IMG/VR virus record: IMGVR_UViG_3300023174_000047
Coordinates: 62,001-126,000 of that record
Strand: one strand, 5' to 3'
Source of the DNA: a virus
Length of the DNA: 64,000 nucleotides
Position 1 is the first letter of the stretch; every line of letters starts with the position of its first letter. Below the pieces are notes generated by a model, which did not search any database, had not been told where the DNA came from, and worked only from the letters and a program-made list of their open reading frames with translations. Shown one piece after another: positions 15,930-25,118 of the stretch. A program made the translations under genes and the position numbers.

Positions 15930-16448
15930 TTAAGTATTTAGTAACATGCATCTTGTTTTCAAACAATTGAAGTAATTATCGTTGAGAAAATACAATTGAT
16001 ATTTATTAATGAACTTTTTTGATTTTTCAAATTTATAGTTTTGCTTGTCATCATTACTAATTTGCATCAAAAAAGACATTCCATGATGATTGGTTATTAA
16101 CTCTTGATAGTATGTGATGGGTTTGCTGCTGCAATACCATGTAAGAGGCAACTTCTTTGTAGTTTCTTTAATGAGCTTGTGTATGAACACTTTAATTTTA
16201 CCATCTTCATCACCTTGCACCTGCATACACTTGTCACTGTAATAGAAGACTACTTTGCCATGTGTTATACCCATCACAACATCACAACAGTGTTTGATTA
16301 TGCAATGGGTGAGAACACGCTTAGCATTGGTGTCAAACTTGTCAATGTGATATTCATATGTTATTTTGCTGTATTCCACTAAAGCATGTTGCAGTAGTGT
16401 GCAAAAATCGCATAATGTTACATTGAACAGTGGATACTCATGAATCAT
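15930..16448 (-). CDS. Unknown protein, 172 residues
   Basis: No family is recognised. The sequence begins MIHEYPLFNVTLCDFCTLLQ, contains several cysteines (CIIKHCCDVVMG), and has KVVFYYSDKCMQVQGDEDG in the middle. It is basic toward the C-terminus. Its ATG overlaps the stop of the GIY-YIG-type gene by four bases, and it ends one base before the late gene 15524-15928 start, so it belongs to a minus-strand unit with the GIY-YIG gene. The late promoter of the next gene lies inside its 3' end. Confidence 0.55.
   Translation of the reverse strand: MIHEYPLFNVTLCDFCTLLQHALVEYSKITYEYHIDKFDTNAKRVLTHCIIKHCCDVVMGITHGKVVFYYSDKCMQVQGDEDGKIKVFIHKLIKETTKKLPLTWYCSSKPITYYQELITNHHGMSFLMQISNDDKQNYKFEKSKKFINKYQLYFLNDNYFNCLKTRCMLLNT
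15935..15942 (-). promoter_or_regulatory. Late promoter ACTAAATA
   Basis: Minus-strand octamer variant ending six bases before ATG 15928, embedded in the end of the upstream gene. Confidence 0.5.
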
Positions 16449-16861
16449 CTATACTCTTTTAATTTACCGAGCCTGCAGTTGATAATCCCGTTATAATATT
16501 CTTTTTTTAACAATACTTGTCTGTTAATTTGTTCTTCAATTTCAAAGTACCCAAGCTCCCATTTGCTATTGCAGAACTTAATAATTACAAATGAAAAATT
16601 ATCTTTGCCGTGTGTTGTAATATCAGCATTTAAATCATTACAGCTTCCTGTATATGTCTTCCAGTCTGACTGCTTTGTTACAATTTCTCTCTTTTTTTTA
16701 TTTTTTCTGAGTGGCTTTTTGCGTTTAATTATACACTGTTTTTTTCCAATGTATTGTCTTTTCGATATATTATTAGTTATACAATAGATAAATCCGTAAA
16801 AATCAGCAGGAATCTGTATATTACATACCCAATGTCCTAGATCCTCACTCTCTTCTATCAT
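16445..16861 (-). CDS. GIY-YIG-type nuclease domain protein
   Basis: 138 residues. YGFIYCITNNISKRQYIGKK gives the GIY...YIG pair with the variant spellings common in phage proteins. SDWKTYTGSCNDLNADI, then FVIIKFCNSKWELGYFEIEE supplies the catalytic Glu region, and YYNGIINCRLGK closes the domain. There is no separate DNA-binding domain, so it may be a compact phage endonuclease rather than a mobile element. T4-like phages carry many such small genes. Confidence 0.7.
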   Translation of the reverse strand: MIEESEDLGHWVCNIQIPADFYGFIYCITNNISKRQYIGKKQCIIKRKKPLRKNKKKREIVTKQSDWKTYTGSCNDLNADITTHGKDNFSFVIIKFCNSKWELGYFEIEEQINRQVLLKKEYYNGIINCRLGKLKEYR

Positions 16862-16900
16862 CTATGCAATTAGTTAGTCGTTAGCATAAAATAATGCAAC

Positions 16901-17146
16901 TCACTTCTTTTTGCTTTTAGCACTTTTAGTTATTTTACCTGTTAAAAACACCGTTTCTGGTGCAGTTCGTCGATTAATTTTTTTCTTTGCACCTAAAATT
17001 TTTGGCATGCGTGCATCATTTGGCTGCGGATGATCAGCATTTGACATACCCATGTTATCATAATACTGTGAGTCAGCACCAAAGGCACCAGACGTCATAT
17101 CTTCTGCTAAAATGCGGTCAAAGACTTGTTTAAATATAGTTGACAT
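16901..17146 (-). CDS. Small basic late protein with capsid-targeting-like N-terminus
   Basis: 81 residues. MSTIFKQVFDRILAEDMTSG parallels the N-terminus of the late protein at 42862-43314 (MSNKIFSNVFSTILEQDEG); ILAE could be a prohead-protease site. The rest is Asn/Pro-rich, then strongly basic (KKKINRR and a terminal KSAKSKKK), which suits DNA contact inside the head. A late-type octamer AGTAAATA lies 17 bases upstream, a longer gap than for other late genes. Confidence 0.6.
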   Translation of the reverse strand: MSTIFKQVFDRILAEDMTSGAFGADSQYYDNMGMSNADHPQPNDARMPKILGAKKKINRRTAPETVFLTGKITKSAKSKKK

Positions 17147-17161
17147 TTGTAAGTAATATTA

Positions 17162-17167
17162 TATATT
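17162..17167 (+). promoter_or_regulatory. -10-like hexamer of uvsY
   Basis: TATATT, seven bases before ATG 17175. It overlaps the minus-strand late-type octamer at 17164-17171, so the two divergent promoters share bases. Confidence 0.4.
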
Positions 17168-17174
17168 TACTCCA

Positions 17175-17573
17175 ATGAACGAGCTGCTCTCAAGATACAT
17201 TGAGCAAATCAAAGCTGATTTAGAGATAAATCAAATTAATATTGCTGATGTGGCAAGAAAGCTACCTGTACGCAGGCATTTCTGGGCTGCGCGACTCATT
17301 GAACATAAAATCAAAATAACTTCTCTTGAGAAACAAAAGCAGCAGATATTAAAAGAGGTATCCCAAAAGATAATCAGTGAAGCTCCAGTAAAAATTGAAG
17401 CAAAAAACATTAATAAAGCTGCAGAGCAAAGCGAATCCATTCAAAAAATCAATGAAGACATTACTGACAATAAAAATATTGTAGAATTTCTTGAACAGGT
17501 GCAGAGAAATTTCTTCTCTGCAACCTATGACGTTAAAAACGTCATTGACATACTTAAACTCGAGCAGACATGA
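17175..17573 (+). CDS. uvsY: UvsY-like recombination mediator
   Basis: 132 residues, against 137 in T4 UvsY. Overall layout matches: a helical N-terminus, FWAARLIEHKIKITSLEKQK aligning in style with the T4 segment around KWLNKHSSIKKEM, and a C-terminal TYDVKNVIDILKLEQ like the T4 ending AIKHIQDMRAFEAG. UvsY loads UvsX onto gp32-covered single-stranded DNA. It is immediately followed by uvsW, as expected for a recombination module. Identification rests on pattern and context. Confidence 0.65.
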   Translation: MNELLSRYIEQIKADLEINQINIADVARKLPVRRHFWAARLIEHKIKITSLEKQKQQILKEVSQKIISEAPVKIEAKNINKAAEQSESIQKINEDITDNKNIVEFLEQVQRNFFSATYDVKNVIDILKLEQT

Positions 17574-17594
17574 GTTTAAGTATGTAATTTTTTT
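17549..17594 (+). terminator. Intrinsic terminator overlapping the uvsY stop
   Basis: A perfect 13-base-pair stem (17549-17561 with 17572-17584) with a ten-base loop is followed by TAATTTTTTT. The uvsY stop codon lies in the loop and right arm. The uvsW start codon is only three bases after the T-run. Confidence 0.75.
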
Positions 17595-17596
17595 GA

Positions 17597-19039
17597 ATGA
17601 ACATCAAGTTTGATATTGTCAATGATGATGCTTATATCATTGCAACAGATGAAGTGCTAGAACAAATAAGATTTGAATTTAGCATTGAAAATGCTGCAAA
17701 AAACTTTGTTAAGGGCAGGAAAAAAAATTTTATACCTAGCCGCATATATGCAATTGCACCTACTGGTAAATTTGAAATAGGGCTTGCCGGTGAAATCTTG
17801 CGCATTATAGCCTGCAAGCAGCTTGCATCTAAAGTCGAAATGACAGATGCATTCAAAAAGCTTTATAAACCTACCATTGATGCACAGGTATATAATTCAC
17901 TAGCATTTGAACTGAGAAGCTACCAACACGAAGGCATCTCAAAAGCACTTAAACAGGGCAGAGGCATCTGTCTACTTGCAACAGGAGCAGGTAAAACGCT
18001 CATCATGGCATGTTTAGCAGCAAGTATAAAAACACCATGCAAGCCCTTCAAGTGTTTAATCGTTGTACCGGATCCTGGTCTTGCAATGCAGACATACAAT
18101 GATTTTCAAAAATATCAGGTGCCGTTTAAAGTAAGCTTGTGGACAGGTGAGCACGACTTAGATGAAACTGCAGATGTAATTATTGCAAGTCAGCGTATTC
18201 TGCTTACCCGTGCTGATAATAATAAATGGCTTTACAAAGTAGATGTACTCATTGTAGATGAAGTTCATACCATCAAGAAGGATAATAAGATTAATAAAAT
18301 TATCAGCAAGATTAAAACAAGCAATCGCTTTGGAATGACTGGTACTATGCCAGCAGCCGCAACTGACAAATGGAATGTCTTGGGACTGTTTGGTGAAATA
18401 TTGATTATTAAATCAAGTGCAGAGTTGCGCGCAGGTGGATATCTTGCAGAAGTTGAGGTAAAAATACTAAACATCACATACAAAAGTACACCCCAGCAGA
18501 TAGATAAGCGTGATAAAAACCTATCTACAGCAAAATATAGAGCGGAATTGGAATTTTTGCATCATAATGAATATAGAAACAGCATAATTAAACAGTTATG
18601 CTGTAACTTTAACAATAATGTATTAATTCTCATTAATCATCTGGATCATGGCGCTGTGTTATTCGAAAAGCTACAACAATGCCCCAACAAGCAAGTCAAA
18701 TACATTCATGGTGGTGTAGATATGGATGATAGAGAGCAAGTTAAAGATCTCATGGAACAACACAATGATATGATTGTGATAGCCATGAGCAAGATTTTTT
18801 CCACAGGCATTAGTATTAACAATATTCATATGATTTTATTTGCTGCTGGTGGTAAAAGTTTTGTACGCGTGGTGCAGAGCATAGGCCGTGGCTTAAGATT
18901 ACACGAAACAAAAAATAAACTCATCATTATTGATGTTCAAGACAATTTAAAATATGGTTCTAATCATGCTGCTGTGAGAACACAAATATATAAATCAGAA
19001 AAAATTGACTTATCAGTCAATTGCTTTGTAGAGAAATAA
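17597..19039 (+). CDS. uvsW: UvsW-type SF2 DNA helicase
   Basis: 480 residues. Helicase motifs in order: Q-like LRSYQHEGISKAL, Walker A LLATGAGKTLI, motif Ia IVVPDPGLAMQ, DEVH box VLIVDEVHTI, motif III MTGTMP, and motif VI FVRVVQSIGRGLRLHE. The N-terminal 100 residues correspond to the UvsW-specific DNA-binding region. UvsW unwinds recombination intermediates and controls the change from origin- to recombination-dependent replication. The start codon follows a terminator by three bases, so its transcript must arise by read-through or from a promoter inside the hairpin. Confidence 0.9.
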   Translation: MNIKFDIVNDDAYIIATDEVLEQIRFEFSIENAAKNFVKGRKKNFIPSRIYAIAPTGKFEIGLAGEILRIIACKQLASKVEMTDAFKKLYKPTIDAQVYNSLAFELRSYQHEGISKALKQGRGICLLATGAGKTLIMACLAASIKTPCKPFKCLIVVPDPGLAMQTYNDFQKYQVPFKVSLWTGEHDLDETADVIIASQRILLTRADNNKWLYKVDVLIVDEVHTIKKDNKINKIISKIKTSNRFGMTGTMPAAATDKWNVLGLFGEILIIKSSAELRAGGYLAEVEVKILNITYKSTPQQIDKRDKNLSTAKYRAELEFLHHNEYRNSIIKQLCCNFNNNVLILINHLDHGAVLFEKLQQCPNKQVKYIHGGVDMDDREQVKDLMEQHNDMIVIAMSKIFSTGISINNIHMILFAAGGKSFVRVVQSIGRGLRLHETKNKLIIIDVQDNLKYGSNHAAVRTQIYKSEKIDLSVNCFVEK

Positions 19040-19050
19040 CAACCCCAATA

Positions 19051-19056
19051 TAGAAT
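19051..19056 (+). promoter_or_regulatory. -10-like hexamer upstream of the gp55 gene
   Basis: TAGAAT, seven bases before ATG 19064. A weak match, listed because its spacing fits the general pattern. Confidence 0.25.
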
Positions 19057-19063
19057 AAAAATT

Positions 19064-19546
19064 ATGTCAGTGCAAGTAAAAAAACCAACAACCAAGTTCA
19101 GCAAAGAACAATTTTACGTTAATCCTGAAGTGTTTAAGCAGCAAATCATAGAGTTTTACAAAACAGAATTTTGTGTTGCTGAATTAGGAGATAATTTAAA
19201 TAAAATTGCTCATGGGCTAAGCTTTTCACCCAGCTTCATCAATTATACATATAGAGATGAAATGATTGGAGATGCATTGGTAAAAATGTATGGTGCCCTC
19301 AAGCACAAAAAATACAATACTAATACAGAAACAAATCCGTTCTCGTATTTTACAACCATTGCTTTTCATGCATTCATTAACCGCATTAAAAAGGAAAAAA
19401 AGCACCACGAAGCACTTGAACAATACAAAGCAAATGAATATGAGAAGTTGCTAACCACAGGCATGGTTCACGACGAAAAATATCATATATACACCAAGCC
19501 ATCTTCAGATGATTCAGACTACGAACAAGATAGCGATTTTCAGTGA
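19064..19546 (+). CDS. 55: Late sigma factor gp55
   Basis: 160 residues, against 185 in T4 gp55. It has the sigma-like region RDEMIGDALVKMYGALKHKK and NPFSYFTTIAFHAFINRIKK, the latter recalling sigma region 2 (FxxYxTxxAxxxFINxIKK) that reads the TATAAATA late promoter. It directs host RNA polymerase to late promoters together with gp45. Many such octamers are present in the window. The C-terminus is acidic. It overlaps the gp47 gene by 38 bases, so the two should be co-translated. Confidence 0.85.
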   Translation: MSVQVKKPTTKFSKEQFYVNPEVFKQQIIEFYKTEFCVAELGDNLNKIAHGLSFSPSFINYTYRDEMIGDALVKMYGALKHKKYNTNTETNPFSYFTTIAFHAFINRIKKEKKHHEALEQYKANEYEKLLTTGMVHDEKYHIYTKPSSDDSDYEQDSDFQ

Positions 19547-20558
19547 CCTGCATGTTGGTGTACATTGCAATGGTGCTGCATGGCATGATATATCACTTGA
19601 ATGGGTGCAGTGGTTTGCGAATGATCTTAAAAATAGGTGCATAACAGATATAATATTTTGTGGAGATTTTTTCCATGAAAGAGATGCTGTTGCAGTCAAT
19701 ACTATTCATGTAGCTTGTAGAATTTTAAGTGCATTATCAGACTTTAACTTGCATATGTTTCCAGGCAATCATGATTGCTTCTATAAGGAAAAGAGTGATA
19801 TAAATTCTTTGAGCATTATGCAAGGTCGCAGCAATGTGTTCGTATATGACAAGCCGACACATGCAAGGATTGGAGACAACTGTGAAGCATTTTTATGCCC
19901 ATGGGGCACAGACATTGAGCAAATTGCAGCATGCGATGTTGTGTTTGGTCATTTTGAAATTCAAACGTTCAAAATGAATACATTTAAATTGTGTGACCAC
20001 GGCATAAGCATCAGACAGTTGCTCGAAAAATCGCCGCTCGTTTTTTCAGGTCATTTTCACTTTAGAGATGAGAGAGTTTTTGAAATTGGTAAAATAGTAT
20101 ATGTGGGTAATCCATTTCAAATGGATCTTAATGATGCTGACAATGACAAAGGATATTATATTTTTGATGGAGATACCAAGGAGTATGAATTCATCAACAA
20201 CACCATTTCACCCAAAATATACAAAGTGAAACTTTCCAGCATTGCATTGCAAGACATATGCATTGAAGAACTGCATAGCAAGATAAAAAATAACATCATT
20301 ACATTCATCATTGATGAATTGTTAAGCAGTGATGACATTGAAATTATTAAGAGCAAGATGCATAGTTTTAAGCCACTACAAATCACCTTTGAGACTGAAT
20401 CAAACAAGAATGATAGCAGCAACATTAATGGCATAGATTATTCCTTTGAAGGCATTGATACTGAACAAGCAATCATTGAATTCATTGAATTGATGAATTA
20501 TCCTAACAAAGTCGATTTGCAAAAATATGCAATTGATCTCTACCGCAAATTACAATGA
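19509..20558 (+). CDS. 47: Recombination nuclease subunit gp47 (SbcD/Mre11-like)
   Basis: 349 residues. Calcineurin-type phosphoesterase motifs appear in order: IAIFSDLHVG (motif I), IIFCGDFFHERD (II), MFPGNHDCFY (III), VVFGHFEI and VFSGHFHFRDE (IV, V). With gp46 it forms the Mre11/Rad50-like complex that resects DNA ends for recombination and degrades host DNA. The start lies within the gp55 gene; the phosphoesterase motif begins about ten residues in, so no earlier start is needed. It overlaps the gp46 gene as ATGA. Confidence 0.93.
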   Translation: MIQTTNKIAIFSDLHVGVHCNGAAWHDISLEWVQWFANDLKNRCITDIIFCGDFFHERDAVAVNTIHVACRILSALSDFNLHMFPGNHDCFYKEKSDINSLSIMQGRSNVFVYDKPTHARIGDNCEAFLCPWGTDIEQIAACDVVFGHFEIQTFKMNTFKLCDHGISIRQLLEKSPLVFSGHFHFRDERVFEIGKIVYVGNPFQMDLNDADNDKGYYIFDGDTKEYEFINNTISPKIYKVKLSSIALQDICIEELHSKIKNNIITFIIDELLSSDDIEIIKSKMHSFKPLQITFETESNKNDSSNINGIDYSFEGIDTEQAIIEFIELMNYPNKVDLQKYAIDLYRKLQ

Positions 20559-22348
20559 AACATATTGATTTTAAAAAGCTCTCCATAAGTAACTTTCTAT
20601 CAGTAGGTAGAGAGCCAGTTGTTATTAATTTTAATGAAGGAATTAATATCATTACTGGTATTAATAAAGACATGGATGATAGGCGCAATGGAGTTGGTAA
20701 ATCAACCATTGCTGATGCTCTATATTTTGCTATCTTTGGAACAACCATGAGGGAGATCAAAAAGGATTTCATTGGCAACAGCATCACAAATGGAATGTGT
20801 GCTGTGGAATTAGAGTTTAGTATAAACACGCCAAATGCAAACAGTGATTATAGGATAGTGAGAACTTTAAATCCAAGCAAATGTTTTTTATTTAAAGACG
20901 GTGATGATGTTACACGAGACTCAATGGCAAATACCACTCAATATATTAATGAGCTGATTGAAGCTACGCCAAGTATTTTTCAAAACTGTGTAATTATGAC
21001 ACTCAACGGAACAATTCCGTTCATGGCACAAAACAAGGTAGATAAGAGAAAATTCATTGAAAGCATTTTTAATTTACAGGTCTTTAGTAAGATGCTTACA
21101 CATGCAAGAGACGAATATAATGACTGTAAAAAGCTTTATGACATGGAGTTGTTTAAACTCAATGAAACACAAACCAATCTTATAAAATTTAAAAATCAAA
21201 AACAGTCCATCTTATCTGACAGAATAGCAAGACTCACTGAAATTGAAACTACGATTAATAACAAGAATACAGAGAGAGATTTTATACAAAAGCAAATCAA
21301 TTTGATTGAAGTTGTAGACATCAACAAGGTAAATAATACAATTAATAGCCTCAATACAGGTGTAGATAAATGCCAAGAAATCATTGACGGATTGATTCAA
21401 CAAATTGCTGTCAATGAAATGCAAATTAAAAATATTAGCATCAAAAAGAATTCAATAGGAACAAGCGATGATGTTTGTTCAAAATGCTTAAAACCCATTG
21501 ATGCAAATGATATAAATCACCTGGAGCAGGAAAAGGCAAAATTACAAAATCAAATTGATGATCTATGCAGTACTCTTGCAAAAGATAAGCAGCAGATCGC
21601 CAATGTGCGTGACAAAAAGGATGAAATTAAAAAGCTCATTGCTAAAAATAAACAAAAATTGCAGGCATATGAACAGAATGAGAGAAATAAAAATTTATTA
21701 GTTAGCAAGGTAAATGTAATTGATGAATATTTTAACACTGTTGGTACATACGTTGAGTCATTAAAAAGTACAGTTACAGGTGTAGATGATGTTATAGTTG
21801 ACAATCAAGATAAAATTTTAAAAATAGAAAAGAAGGTTAAGGAGCAACTTGATGTTGTAAATCTCCTAAACACCCTGAGAGTTATTGTCTCAGAAGAAGG
21901 TGTCAAATCTTATATCATCAAAAAGATTTTATCCATCTTAAATGCAAAGCTTCAACTTTATCTTAATCGCATTGGCTTCAAATGCACATGCAGATTCAAT
22001 GAATTTTTTGAGGAAGAAATCTTCAACGACAAGGGTAAATTATGCAGCTATTTTAATTTCTCTGGTGCAGAGCGTAAAAGCATTGACCTTGCTTGTTTGT
22101 TTGCATTTATCGATATCCGCAGAATGCAGGGAAGTGTAGCATATAATGTTGTGTTTTATGATGAATTGCTTGATACGAGTCTTGACGATAAAGGCGTAGA
22201 ACTGGTTTATAACATCATTGTTGAGCGTGCAAATACATACAATGAATGCGCATACATCATTACACACCGCAAAGAGAGTACTTTTTTTGCGACAAGCAAA
22301 ATAATTTTACTTGAAAAAGAAAATGGTATCACGAGACGAGTTGATTGA
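20555..22348 (+). CDS. 46: Recombination nuclease ATPase subunit gp46 (SbcC/Rad50-like)
   Basis: 597 residues. RRNGVGKSTIADALYFAIFG is the Walker A region; the loop before it (GINKDMDD) is longer than in T4. Long coiled coils flank a zinc hook CSKC near residue 310. The C-terminal lobe has FSGAERKSIDLACLFAFID (signature) and VVFYDELLD (Walker B). It partners gp47 in DNA end processing. Length is close to T4 gp46 (560). Confidence 0.93.
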   Translation: MKHIDFKKLSISNFLSVGREPVVINFNEGINIITGINKDMDDRRNGVGKSTIADALYFAIFGTTMREIKKDFIGNSITNGMCAVELEFSINTPNANSDYRIVRTLNPSKCFLFKDGDDVTRDSMANTTQYINELIEATPSIFQNCVIMTLNGTIPFMAQNKVDKRKFIESIFNLQVFSKMLTHARDEYNDCKKLYDMELFKLNETQTNLIKFKNQKQSILSDRIARLTEIETTINNKNTERDFIQKQINLIEVVDINKVNNTINSLNTGVDKCQEIIDGLIQQIAVNEMQIKNISIKKNSIGTSDDVCSKCLKPIDANDINHLEQEKAKLQNQIDDLCSTLAKDKQQIANVRDKKDEIKKLIAKNKQKLQAYEQNERNKNLLVSKVNVIDEYFNTVGTYVESLKSTVTGVDDVIVDNQDKILKIEKKVKEQLDVVNLLNTLRVIVSEEGVKSYIIKKILSILNAKLQLYLNRIGFKCTCRFNEFFEEEIFNDKGKLCSYFNFSGAERKSIDLACLFAFIDIRRMQGSVAYNVVFYDELLDTSLDDKGVELVYNIIVERANTYNECAYIITHRKESTFFATSKIILLEKENGITRRVD

Positions 22349-22373
22349 TGATTGACTATGAATACATAAGAAT

Positions 22374-23591
22374 ATGATTAATGCATCGCCGTTTAGGCAG
22401 CCTTTTAAATCGCCTTTTGCACAGCCAAAGCAGCCAATGCAGCCCGTGCAGCAAGCCGCACCACAGCCACATTCACCAGAAGAAGATTTGCCGCGTGTGT
22501 TGCAATATGCAGCGGATGCTTCTGGGTGCGGGTTTTGGCGTTTGTTTTGGCCAGAGCATATTTTGAATGCAAATCAAAAAGCCATGGTTACTACAACAAC
22601 GGTGATGAATCCAAGCGAGCAATTTTATGCACCACTCAAAGCTATAAGAGTACAGCGTCAAGCAACAAAGGCACAGTTAGATTTTATGCAATATCTAACA
22701 CAGCTAAGACAGAAATACGGATTTCGCATTATTTATGAAATTGATGATGTTGTGTTTCATGAAGATATTCCAGACTACAACAAATTTAAGTTTGCGTTTG
22801 AATCAGAAGAAATTCGCAACAACATCATTACTATGATAAACATGTGTGATGAAGTGACTGTTACAAATGAATATATGCGTGACTACTTTAGACAGAAGAC
22901 AGGCAAAAAAGAAATTTCTGTAATTCCAAACTTCCCACCTGATTGGTGGATAGGTAGGTATAGTGATCCTAAGCGCAGTTATGATTTGCTGTTAAAGCAC
23001 AAGAAAAAGCCGCGTATTTTGTATGCAGGATCGGGTGCACATTTTGATGTTGACAATAAAGTCAATCAGCAAGATGATTTTGAAGATGTTATTAAACACA
23101 TCATTGATTCCCGTCACAAATATACGTGGATATTCATTGGTGCAGCACCAATGCAGCTTATTCCATACATTAAATCTGGTGAGATTGAATATCATCCATG
23201 GCAAAAATTGTATGATTACCCCAAAAAAATATATGAATTGGAAGTGCAGATGCTTATAGCACCGCTGCAGGATAATAACTTTAACAGATGCAAAAGTGAC
23301 ATCAAGTTTATTGAAGCATGCTGCATGGGGTTACCTGTTGCATGCCAGGATATGGTTACATATAAAAATGCACTCATTAAGTTTGAAACAGGTGAAGAGA
23401 TGATGTTTAAAATTGAAGATACCCTCAGACGTACCAATAGATATCTTGAAAATTCATATGATTATCGCAAGATTGGCGAAAATAGATTCCTTGAAAAGGA
23501 TGAAAATCATGACTGCTATGTTGAATTATTTACAACACCATACGGTAGCGCTGATCGCAAATGTCTCAACAAATTTAATAATAGCATTTGA
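22374..23591 (+). CDS. GT-B glycosyltransferase between gp46 and gp43
   Basis: 405 residues. A Pro/Gln-rich N-terminal tail (about residues 8-35) precedes a glycosyltransferase-like domain: FRIIYEIDDVVFHEDIPDYN, CDEVTVTNEYMRDYF, SVIPNFPPDWW, ILYAGSGAHFD and DIKFIEACCMGLPVACQD, the last being the GT4 donor-site region (usually E.x..GxPV). The position inside the replication block suggests a possible role in DNA or protein modification, but a surface-glycan role cannot be excluded. It has no relation to the T4 alpha- or beta-glucosyltransferases that I can see. Confidence 0.72.
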   Translation: MINASPFRQPFKSPFAQPKQPMQPVQQAAPQPHSPEEDLPRVLQYAADASGCGFWRLFWPEHILNANQKAMVTTTTVMNPSEQFYAPLKAIRVQRQATKAQLDFMQYLTQLRQKYGFRIIYEIDDVVFHEDIPDYNKFKFAFESEEIRNNIITMINMCDEVTVTNEYMRDYFRQKTGKKEISVIPNFPPDWWIGRYSDPKRSYDLLLKHKKKPRILYAGSGAHFDVDNKVNQQDDFEDVIKHIIDSRHKYTWIFIGAAPMQLIPYIKSGEIEYHPWQKLYDYPKKIYELEVQMLIAPLQDNNFNRCKSDIKFIEACCMGLPVACQDMVTYKNALIKFETGEEMMFKIEDTLRRTNRYLENSYDYRKIGENRFLEKDENHDCYVELFTTPYGSADRKCLNKFNNSI

Positions 23592-23609
23592 TATTAAGTC
23601 TGTAGTTGC

Positions 23610-23615
23610 TATAAT
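23610..23615 (+). promoter_or_regulatory. -10 hexamer of polymerase fragment A
   Basis: A consensus TATAAT lies six bases before ATG 23622. It would start transcription at the codon itself. Confidence 0.5.
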
Positions 23616-23621
23616 TGTGGA

Positions 23622-25118
23622 ATGATTGGCTATAGAAATGCAGTTTATATTCCACAAGAAGAGTGTGTGCGGGTGTATTCATGGGATGAAAATGGTGAGC
23701 GTGTATCTTATGATTCACATTATACTCCCTACGTAATGATTGAAGATGCTAACGGAAAAGATATTAGCATCTTCAATACCAAGCTACGCACGCGTAAATT
23801 TAAATCACAGTTTGATCGCAATAAATTTATTAAAGACTGTGGCACCAAGAGGCTATTTGAAAACCTCAATCCTGTTCAACAGTTTCTTGTTGATGCATTT
23901 TGGAAACATAATAACGATAGCGATTTTGGAAAATTTCCTGTGCGTGTTGCATTCATAGACATTGAAGTATTTTCACCACTTTCGTTTCCCACAGCAGAAC
24001 AAGCAGGACATCCCATCAACATAATTACAATTCATGATTCATTAACGAATAAACTTTATTCATGGGGCACTAAAGAATATAAGCACAACAGAGATGATTT
24101 AGTGTATAATTTTTGTAAAACAGAAAGACAGCTGCTACTCGAGTTTCTTGAGTTTTTTGAAACAATGCAAGCAGATTTACTGACAGGATGGAACAGTGCT
24201 GGCTTTGACGTTCCATACATCATCAATAGAATTAACAACACCATTGGTGAAGAGCATTCACAACGACTGTCTCCTGTGCGAAGAGTTTATAACAGAGTTC
24301 TCAACTCTGGTATGTTTGGTAGACAGCAGATAAGATGGTACATTGACGGACTATCCTGTGTAGATTACATTGATATTTACAAGCGATTTAGCTTTGTGAA
24401 TAGAGAGAGTTATAAGCTGGATCACATTGCTGAACTGGAGTTAGGTGAGAAAAAGATTGATTATGGCAATACAAATCTTGCTAGTCTTTCAATTGAAGAT
24501 TGGCAGTTGTTTGTTGACTACAACTTACAAGACGTAATGCTTCTTGTTAAAATGGATTTGAAACTGCAGTACATTGCTTTGCTTCGAATGCTTGCATACA
24601 TGGGACTAACCACCATAGAGAATGCAATGAGTACGCTATCAACAATCTCCGGTACAGCTGCTATTAGAGCTCGTCAAAAAGGTAAATATCTACCAACGTT
24701 TATTCGCGGAGATGATGATAGTAAAAATCCTGGAGCTTTTGTTGCAGAGCCGCTTGAGGGATTTCAGGCTAGTGTTGTTTCGTTTGATGCTAACTCTCTA
24801 TATCCTAATATTATGATTAGCCTCAATATGTCACCGGAAACAAAAGTAGGCCGAATCATAGAGAGTGAAGATAGTGACATTACAATTCAGCACATTAATG
24901 GATCAATACATAAGCTTGATGCAGTTAAGTTTGCTAAATTTGTTAAAGATGAAAAAATTGCAATATCAAAAGCCAAAGTGCTTTTCAGCCAAAAGAGCAA
25001 AGGTATTCTACCTGAGATCGTTGACGAATACTACAATGAGCGTGTAGCTGTTCGAAAAGAGATGATGAATCTTAAGAAGGAGTTAAGTCGAATAGAGGAG
25101 CAATTAAAGAATACTTAA
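23622..25118 (+). CDS. 43A: DNA polymerase gp43, fragment A (exonuclease and motif A)
   Basis: 498 residues, the N-terminal part of a family B polymerase. VAFIDIEVFSPLSF (near residue 110) is Exo I with the catalytic D-x-E, LLTGWNSAGFDVPYI is Exo II, VDYNLQDVMLL is Exo III, and SFDANSLYPNIMISLN (near residue 387) is polymerase motif A with the first catalytic Asp. It stops after RIEEQLKNT in the finger helices, before motif B. The next polymerase piece starts 927 bases later, beyond an antisense endonuclease gene. A functional enzyme would need fragments A and B/C to assemble. Confidence 0.92.
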   Translation: MIGYRNAVYIPQEECVRVYSWDENGERVSYDSHYTPYVMIEDANGKDISIFNTKLRTRKFKSQFDRNKFIKDCGTKRLFENLNPVQQFLVDAFWKHNNDSDFGKFPVRVAFIDIEVFSPLSFPTAEQAGHPINIITIHDSLTNKLYSWGTKEYKHNRDDLVYNFCKTERQLLLEFLEFFETMQADLLTGWNSAGFDVPYIINRINNTIGEEHSQRLSPVRRVYNRVLNSGMFGRQQIRWYIDGLSCVDYIDIYKRFSFVNRESYKLDHIAELELGEKKIDYGNTNLASLSIEDWQLFVDYNLQDVMLLVKMDLKLQYIALLRMLAYMGLTTIENAMSTLSTISGTAAIRARQKGKYLPTFIRGDDDSKNPGAFVAEPLEGFQASVVSFDANSLYPNIMISLNMSPETKVGRIIESEDSDITIQHINGSIHKLDAVKFAKFVKDEKIAISKAKVLFSQKSKGILPEIVDEYYNERVAVRKEMMNLKKELSRIEEQLKNT

